Notes under the pieces: generated by a model
Told to the model about the DNA's origin: nothing
What the model saw: only the letters and a program-made list of their open reading frames with translations
Databases searched by the model: none
Translations under genes and position numbers: made by a program
Source: Actinotalea solisilvae
GTDB taxonomy: Bacteria > Actinomycetota > Actinomycetes > Actinomycetales > Cellulomonadaceae
DNA length: 64,000 bases
NCBI RefSeq assembly: GCF_016464425.1
Contig: NZ_JADDKQ010000001.1
Span: 372,001 to 436,000, forward strand
Reading direction: 5' to 3'
Part shown: positions 59,098 to 64,000 of the stretch, piece by piece
Layout: each line of letters begins with the position of its first letter
How positions within the stretch are numbered: the stretch's first letter is position 1

Positions 59098-60579
59098 TCA
59101 GGGGCGCATCGCCCGGTCGCTCGGCCGCACCGGGGCGGGCAGCTCGGTGCTGCCGCGCAGGTAGGCGTCCACCTCGGCCGCGGCCGCACGGCCCTCGGCG
59201 ATCGCCCACACGATGAGCGACTGCCCTCGGCCCGCGTCACCCGCGACGAACACGCCGGGCACCGACGTGGCGTAGTCCTCGCCGCGCGCGATCGCCCCGC
59301 GGCCCGTGACGTCGGCGCCCGTCTGCTCGACCAGCGCGGCGGTCTCGGGGCCGGTGAAGCCCATGGCGATGAGCACGAGGTCCGCCGGGATGTCCCGCTC
59401 GGTCCCCGGCGTGGGCACGCGCCGCCCGTCGGGCAGGTACTCGGTCGTCGCGACCCGCAGCGCCGTGACGTGGCCGGACTCGTCGCCGACGAGCGCGACC
59501 GTCGACGCGAGGTACGAGCGCTCGCCGCCCTCCTCGTGCGAGGTCGACACCTCGAACAGCAGCGGGTCCGTGGGCCACGGCTGGTTCTCGGGCCGGTCCG
59601 TCGGCGGCTGCAGGCCGATCGCGAGCGTCGTGACCGACGCGGCGCCCTGGCGCAGGGCGGTGCCCAGGCAGTCGGAGCCCGTGTCGCCGCCGCCGATGAT
59701 GACGACGTGCTTGCCGGTGGCCAGGACCTGGTCCGGCACCTCGACGCCGGCGACGACGTCGTTCTGCTGGTGCAGGTACTCCATGGCCGGGTGCACGCCC
59801 ACGAGGTCCGCGCCCGGCACGGGCAGCGCGCGCGGCACGGGCGCGCCCGTGGCGACGAGCACCGCGTCGTAGCGCGTGCGCAGCTCGGTCCAGGTGATGT
59901 CCGTGCCGATCTCGACGCCCGGGCGGAAGCGGGTGCCCTCGGCCTCCATCTGGGCCACGCGGCGGTCGATGAGCTCCTTCTCGAGCTTGAAGTCCGGCAC
60001 GCCGTAGCGGAGCAGGCCGCCGATGCGCGCGTCCCGCTCGAACACCGCGACGGTGTGACCCGCGCGCGTGAGCTGCTGCGCCGCGGCGAGGCCGGCCGGC
60101 CCCGAGCCGACGACCGCGACCGTGCTGCCGGTGAGGAAGTGCGGCACCTGGGGCGTGACGTACCCGCGCGCGAACGCCTCGTCGGCGATCGACACCTCGA
60201 TGTTCTTGATCGTCACGGGCGGCTGGCTGATGCCGAGCACGCAGGACGACTCGCACGGCGCCGGGCAGATGCGGCCCGTGAACTCCGGGAAGTTGTTCGT
60301 CTGGTGCAGGCGGTCGCTCGCCTCGGCCCACTGGTCCTTCCAGACCAGGTCGTTCCAGTCCGGGATGAGGTTCCCGAGCGGGCAGCCCTGGTGGCAGAAC
60401 GGGATGCCGCAGTCCATGCAGCGCCCGGCCTGGGTGTGCAGCATCGCGGCGTGCTCCGCGTGCTCGGCGGCCGTGCGGTGCTCGACGACCTCGCGCCAGT
60501 CCATGAGCCGGACGGGCACGGGACGGCTGGGCGGGAGCTCGCGCTCCCGCACCTTCAGGAAGCCGCGGGGGTCAGCCAC
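59098..60579 (-). CDS. gltD: Glutamate synthase small subunit
   Basis: A 493-residue beta subunit of NADPH-dependent glutamate synthase. The N-terminal iron-sulfur region has [20 protein letters not shown] and [12 protein letters not shown] binding is [20 protein letters not shown] binding [13 protein letters not shown], and the C-terminal FAD loop [14 protein letters not shown]. It passes electrons from NADPH to the large subunit. GTG at 60579 lies inside the gltB end (8-base overlap) with GGAGG upstream, so the two are coupled. Confidence 0.96.
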   Translation of the reverse strand: MADPRGFLKVRERELPPSRPVPVRLMDWREVVEHRTAAEHAEHAAMLHTQAGRCMDCGIPFCHQGCPLGNLIPDWNDLVWKDQWAEASDRLHQTNNFPEFTGRICPAPCESSCVLGISQPPVTIKNIEVSIADEAFARGYVTPQVPHFLTGSTVAVVGSGPAGLAAAQQLTRAGHTVAVFERDARIGGLLRYGVPDFKLEKELIDRRVAQMEAEGTRFRPGVEIGTDITWTELRTRYDAVLVATGAPVPRALPVPGADLVGVHPAMEYLHQQNDVVAGVEVPDQVLATGKHVVIIGGGDTGSDCLGTALRQGAASVTTLAIGLQPPTDRPENQPWPTDPLLFEVSTSHEEGGERSYLASTVALVGDESGHVTALRVATTEYLPDGRRVPTPGTERDIPADLVLIAMGFTGPETAALVEQTGADVTGRGAIARGEDYATSVPGVFVAGDAGRGQSLIVWAIAEGRAAAAEVDAYLRGSTELPAPVRPSDRAMRP

Positions 60580-63500
60580 GGGACACCTCCAGGATCTGGT
60601 CCCACACGCCGGGGGCCGCAGGGTCGAGACCCTGCTCCTCGGCGGCGGCGAGGCTCGCGAGCATGCGCTCGTACTCGGTCGGCAGCACCTTGGTGAAGCG
60701 CGTGAGGGATGCGGGCAGGTCGGCGAGGAGCTCGGCCGCGCGCGGCGAGCCGGTCTCCTCGTGGTGCGTGCGCAGCAGCCCTTCGACGACGACGGCGTCC
60801 TGCTCGTCGAGCGGCGAGAGGGAGAGCTCGCCGTTCGCGAGCGCCGGGCCGTTGACCGCCTCGCGGCGCAGGTCGAGCACGTAGGCGCGGCCCCCGGACA
60901 TGCCGGCGCCGAAGTTGCGCCCGGTGCGGCCCAGCACGAGCACGGTGCCGCCCGTCATGTACTCGCACGCGTGGTCGCCGACGCCCTGCACGACGAGCGT
61001 CGCGCCGGAGTTGCGGACCGCGAACCGCTCGCCGACGACGCCGCGCAGGAAGATCTGCCCGCTCGTCGCCCCGTAGCCGATGACGTTGCCCGCGATGACG
61101 TCGCGGTCCCCCGACAGGACGGCCGCGTGGTCGGGCCGGACGAGGATCCGCCCGCCCGACAGGCCCTTGCCGACGTAGTCGTTCGCGTCGCCGAAGAGGC
61201 GCAGGGTCACGCCGCGCGGCAGGAACGCGCCGAGCGACTGGCCGGCCGAGCCCGTGAGGGTGACGTCGATCGTGCCGTCCGCGAGGCCGTCGCCGCCGTA
61301 GCGCTTGGTCACCTCGTGGCCCAGCATCGTGCCGACGGTGCGGTTGACGTTCCGCACGGGCAGCGCGATCCGCACGGGCTCGGCACGCTCGAGCGCGTCG
61401 GCCGCGAGCGCGACGAGCTGGTTGTCGAGGGCCTTGTGCAGGCCGTGGTCCTGGACCGCCGTGTTGCGCAGCGACGATCCCGGCACGGGCTCGGGCCGCG
61501 CGAGCACGGGCGCCAGGTCGAGGCCCGAGGCCTTCCAGTGGTCGACGGCCGCGCGGGTGTCGAGCGACTCGACGTGCCCCACGGCCTCGTCGATCGAGCG
61601 GTAGCCGAGTGCCGCGAGGTACTCGCGCACCTCGGTGGCGATGAACTCGAAGAACGTCTCGACGAACTCGGGCTTGCCGGTGAAGCGCGCGCGCAGCTCG
61701 GGGTTCTGGGTCGCGACGCCCACCGGGCACGTGTCGAGGTGGCAGACCCGCATCATGATGCAGCCGCTCACGACGAGGGGCGCCGTCGCGAAGCCGAACT
61801 CCTCGGCCCCGAGGAGCGCGCCCACGACGACGTCGCGGCCGGTCTTCATCTGCCCGTCCACCTGCACGACGACGCGGTCGCGCAGGTTGTTGAGCACGAG
61901 GGTCTGCTGGGCCTCGGCGAGGCCGATCTCCCACGGCGTGCCCGCGTGCTTGAGCGACGTCAGCGGGCTCGCGCCCGTGCCGCCGTCGTGCCCCGAGACG
62001 AGGACGACGTCCGCGTGCGCCTTGGCGACGCCCGCCGCGACCGTGCCCACGCCGAACTCCGACACGAGCTTGACGTGCACGCGCGCCGCCGGGTTGGCGT
62101 TCTTGAGGTCGTGGATGAGCTGGGCGAGGTCCTCGATCGAGTAGATGTCGTGGTGCGGCGGCGGCGAGATGAGGCCGACGCCCGGCGTCGAGTGCCGGGT
62201 GGCCGCGATCCACGGGTACACCTTGTTGCCGGGGAGCTGGCCGCCCTCGCCGGGCTTGGCGCCCTGCGCCATCTTGATCTGCAGGTCGTCGGCGTTCGTG
62301 AGGTAGTCGGCGGTGACGCCGAACCGGCCCGACGCGATCTGCTTGATCGCGCTGCGCCGCTCGGGGTCGCGCAGGCGCGCCGGGTCCTCGCCGCCCTCGC
62401 CGGTGTTGGACCGCCCGCCGAGCCGGTTCATCGCGACCGCGAGCGTCTCGTGCGCCTCGGCCGAGATCGAGCCGTAGGACATCGCTCCCGTGTTGAACCG
62501 CTTGACGATCTCGCTGACCGGCTCGACCTCCTCGAGCGGGACCGGCGGCCGCACGCCCTCGGCGAAGGTGAGCAGGCCGCGCAGCGTCGCCAGGCGGTTC
62601 GCCTGGTCGTCGACGCGACGCGTGTACTGGCGGAACACGTCGAGCTGGCGCGTGCGGGTCGAGTGCTGGAGGCGGAACACCGTCTCGGGGTCGAAGAGGT
62701 GCACCTCGCCGTCGCGGCGCCACTGGTACTCGCCGCCGACCTCGAGCCGGCGGTGCGCCTGCGGGTTGCCGCTCGCGGGGTACGCGTCGGCGTGCCGCGC
62801 GCGGACCTCGGCCGCGATGACGTCGAGACCGACGCCGCCGAGCCGGCTGGTCGTGCCCGCGAAGTAGCGGTCGACGACGTCCTGCGAGAGGCCGAGCGCC
62901 TCGAACACCTGCGCGCCGCGGTAGGACGCGATCGTCGAGATGCCCATCTTGCTCATGACCTTGAGCACGCCCTTGCCGAGCGCCTTGATGAGGTTGGCGA
63001 CCGCCTTGTCGGGCGAGACGGCACCGAGCGAGCCGTCGCGCGCGAGGTCCTCGACCGACTCCATGGCGAGGTACGGGTTCACCGCAGCGGCGCCGAAGCC
63101 GATGAGCAGCGCGACGTGGTGCACCTCGCGCACGTCGCCCGCCTCGACGACGAGGCTCACGCGGGTCCGCGTGTGGCGGCGCAGGAGGTGGTGGTGCACC
63201 GCGCTCGAGAGCAGCAGGGACGGGATCGGGGCGTTGTCCGCGTCCGAGTGGCGGTCCGAGAGCACGATGAAGCTCACGCCGTCCTCGACCGCGCGGTCGA
63301 CCTGCTCGAAGATCTCCTCGAGCCGTGCCGCGAGGGCCTCCTCGCCGCCCGCGACCTTGAACAGGCCGCGCACGGTGGTCGACCGGAAGACCCCGCCCAC
63401 CGTGGGGTCGCGGTCGATCCGGACGATCTTGGCGAGCTGGTCGTTGTCGAGCACCGGGAAGGGCAGGACGAGCTTGCGCGCGTGCTCGGGCACGTCGGCG

Positions 63501-64000
63501 AGCAGGTTCGGCTCGGGGCCGATCGCGCCGCCGATCGAGGTCACGAGCTCCTCGCGGATCGCGTCGAGCGGCGGGTTGGTGACCTGCGCGAACATCTGCG
63601 TGAAGTAGTCGAAGAGCAGGCGCGGACGCGCCGACAGCACCGCGATCGGCGTGTCCGAGCCCATCGCGCCGAGCGGCTCGCCGCCCGTCGCGGCCATGGG
63701 CGCGAGGAGGATCTTGAGCTCCTCCTCGGTGTACCCGAACGCCCGCTGGCGACGGCGCACCGACGCGGGGCTGTGCTGGACGTGCTCACGCTCGGGCAGC
63801 TGGTCGAGGAACACCGAGTGGTCGGCGACCCACTGCGCGTAGGGGCGCTGCGCGGCGAGCTGCGCCTTGATCTCGTCGTCCGCGATGACGCGGCCCGCGC
63901 CCGTGTCGACGAGGAACATGCGGCCGGGCTCGAGGCGGCCCTTGTGCACGATCGTCGCCGGGTCGAGGTCGAGCACGCCGGTCTCGCTCGCGAGCACGAC
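60572..64000 (-). CDS. gltB: Glutamate synthase large subunit, N-terminal part beyond window
   Basis: The last ~1,142 codons of a protein normally about 1,520 residues; the N-terminal amidotransferase domain and start lie to the right of the window. Visible parts are the central domain ([20 protein letters not shown]), the FMN-binding synthase barrel ([39 protein letters not shown]), the iron-sulfur cysteines in [15 protein letters not shown] and the C-terminal beta-helix ([20 protein letters not shown]). It makes glutamate from glutamine-derived ammonia and 2-oxoglutarate. First gene of the gltBD operon. Confidence 0.96.
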   Translation of the reverse strand, partial: VVLASETGVLDLDPATIVHKGRLEPGRMFLVDTGAGRVIADDEIKAQLAAQRPYAQWVADHSVFLDQLPEREHVQHSPASVRRRQRAFGYTEEELKILLAPMAATGGEPLGAMGSDTPIAVLSARPRLLFDYFTQMFAQVTNPPLDAIREELVTSIGGAIGPEPNLLADVPEHARKLVLPFPVLDNDQLAKIVRIDRDPTVGGVFRSTTVRGLFKVAGGEEALAARLEEIFEQVDRAVEDGVSFIVLSDRHSDADNAPIPSLLLSSAVHHHLLRRHTRTRVSLVVEAGDVREVHHVALLIGFGAAAVNPYLAMESVEDLARDGSLGAVSPDKAVANLIKALGKGVLKVMSKMGISTIASYRGAQVFEALGLSQDVVDRYFAGTTSRLGGVGLDVIAAEVRARHADAYPASGNPQAHRRLEVGGEYQWRRDGEVHLFDPETVFRLQHSTRTRQLDVFRQYTRRVDDQANRLATLRGLLTFAEGVRPPVPLEEVEPVSEIVKRFNTGAMSYGSISAEAHETLAVAMNRLGGRSNTGEGGEDPARLRDPERRSAIKQIASGRFGVTADYLTNADDLQIKMAQGAKPGEGGQLPGNKVYPWIAATRHSTPGVGLISPPPHHDIYSIEDLAQLIHDLKNANPAARVHVKLVSEFGVGTVAAGVAKAHADVVLVSGHDGGTGASPLTSLKHAGTPWEIGLAEAQQTLVLNNLRDRVVVQVDGQMKTGRDVVVGALLGAEEFGFATAPLVVSGCIMMRVCHLDTCPVGVATQNPELRARFTGKPEFVETFFEFIATEVREYLAALGYRSIDEAVGHVESLDTRAAVDHWKASGLDLAPVLARPEPVPGSSLRNTAVQDHGLHKALDNQLVALAADALERAEPVRIALPVRNVNRTVGTMLGHEVTKRYGGDGLADGTIDVTLTGSAGQSLGAFLPRGVTLRLFGDANDYVGKGLSGGRILVRPDHAAVLSGDRDVIAGNVIGYGATSGQIFLRGVVGERFAVRNSGATLVVQGVGDHACEYMTGGTVLVLGRTGRNFGAGMSGGRAYVLDLRREAVNGPALANGELSLSPLDEQDAVVVEGLLRTHHEETGSPRAAELLADLPASLTRFTKVLPTEYERMLASLAAAEEQGLDPAAPGVWDQILEVSRG

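Overview
The window reads as chromosomal DNA of a very high-GC actinobacterium, most likely a Micrococcales member of the Cellulomonas/Cellulosimicrobium/Promicromonosporaceae type. The grounds are near-total G/C at third codon positions, many GTG starts, a DUF222-HNH (13E12-type) gene, LAL-type LuxR regulators, a Trypco1 protein and several carbohydrate-active enzymes behind LacI regulators. The genus is inference. No rRNA, tRNA, CRISPR array, integrase, transposase or phage structural gene was seen, and no gene-free stretch exceeds 300 bases.

Layout. 1-7.8 kb: a secreted beta-propeller protein (cut by the edge), a LAL regulator, a methyltransferase, a YbjJ-like MFS transporter and a diguanylate cyclase with an unrecognised N-terminal half. 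7.8-11.2 kb: a LacI regulator divergent from a GH3 beta-glucosidase, with a promoter and a LacI-like operator between them. 11.4-16 kb: an ABC exporter whose permease is two ABC-2 units fused, a cytidylate-kinase-like protein, a DUF2975/XRE pair and an orphan Trypco1 protein. 16.1-29.9 kb: a sugar-utilisation locus made of a LacI regulator, an intervening DUF222-HNH gene, then a tightly coupled operon of lipoprotein binding protein, two permeases, a large GH94-type phosphorylase, a GH3 beta-glucosidase and a secreted glucoamylase-fold (GH144-like) enzyme. Gene content and order resemble the Listeria innocua sophoro-oligosaccharide locus (recalled from memory), so beta-1,2-glucan is the favoured substrate. 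Operators with an AAGCGCTT core occur upstream of both the regulator and the operon.

29.9-39.2 kb: a second LAL regulator divergent from a winged-helix methyltransferase, an FAD monooxygenase/alpha-beta hydrolase pair, a second diguanylate cyclase paralogous to the first along its whole length, and a tandem universal stress protein. 39.4-45.7 kb: a small membrane protein with an MMPL transporter, then a GAF protein, an RsbW-like kinase and a PAS-PAS-GAF-PP2C phosphatase that together look like a partner-switching cassette. 45.7-50.6 kb: a NudK-type Nudix hydrolase, a DeoR regulator, a GNAT, an MBL-fold hydrolase, a candidate 21-residue peptide, a DksA/TraR protein, and a TerC transporter behind a foldable leader RNA. 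50.6-53.9 kb: a coupled 5-oxoprolinase operon (pxpA, fused pxpBC, an unknown 89-residue protein, a phosphoesterase). 54-57.4 kb: a coupled three-gene envelope/stress operon and a lipoprotein. 57.5-64 kb: pyruvate kinase and gltD-gltB, with gltB running off the right edge.

A recurring feature is a TAnnnT hexamer placed exactly 6-7 bases before the start codon of seven genes, which predicts leaderless transcripts. Convergent gene pairs are usually separated by strong GC-rich hairpins without a U-tract.
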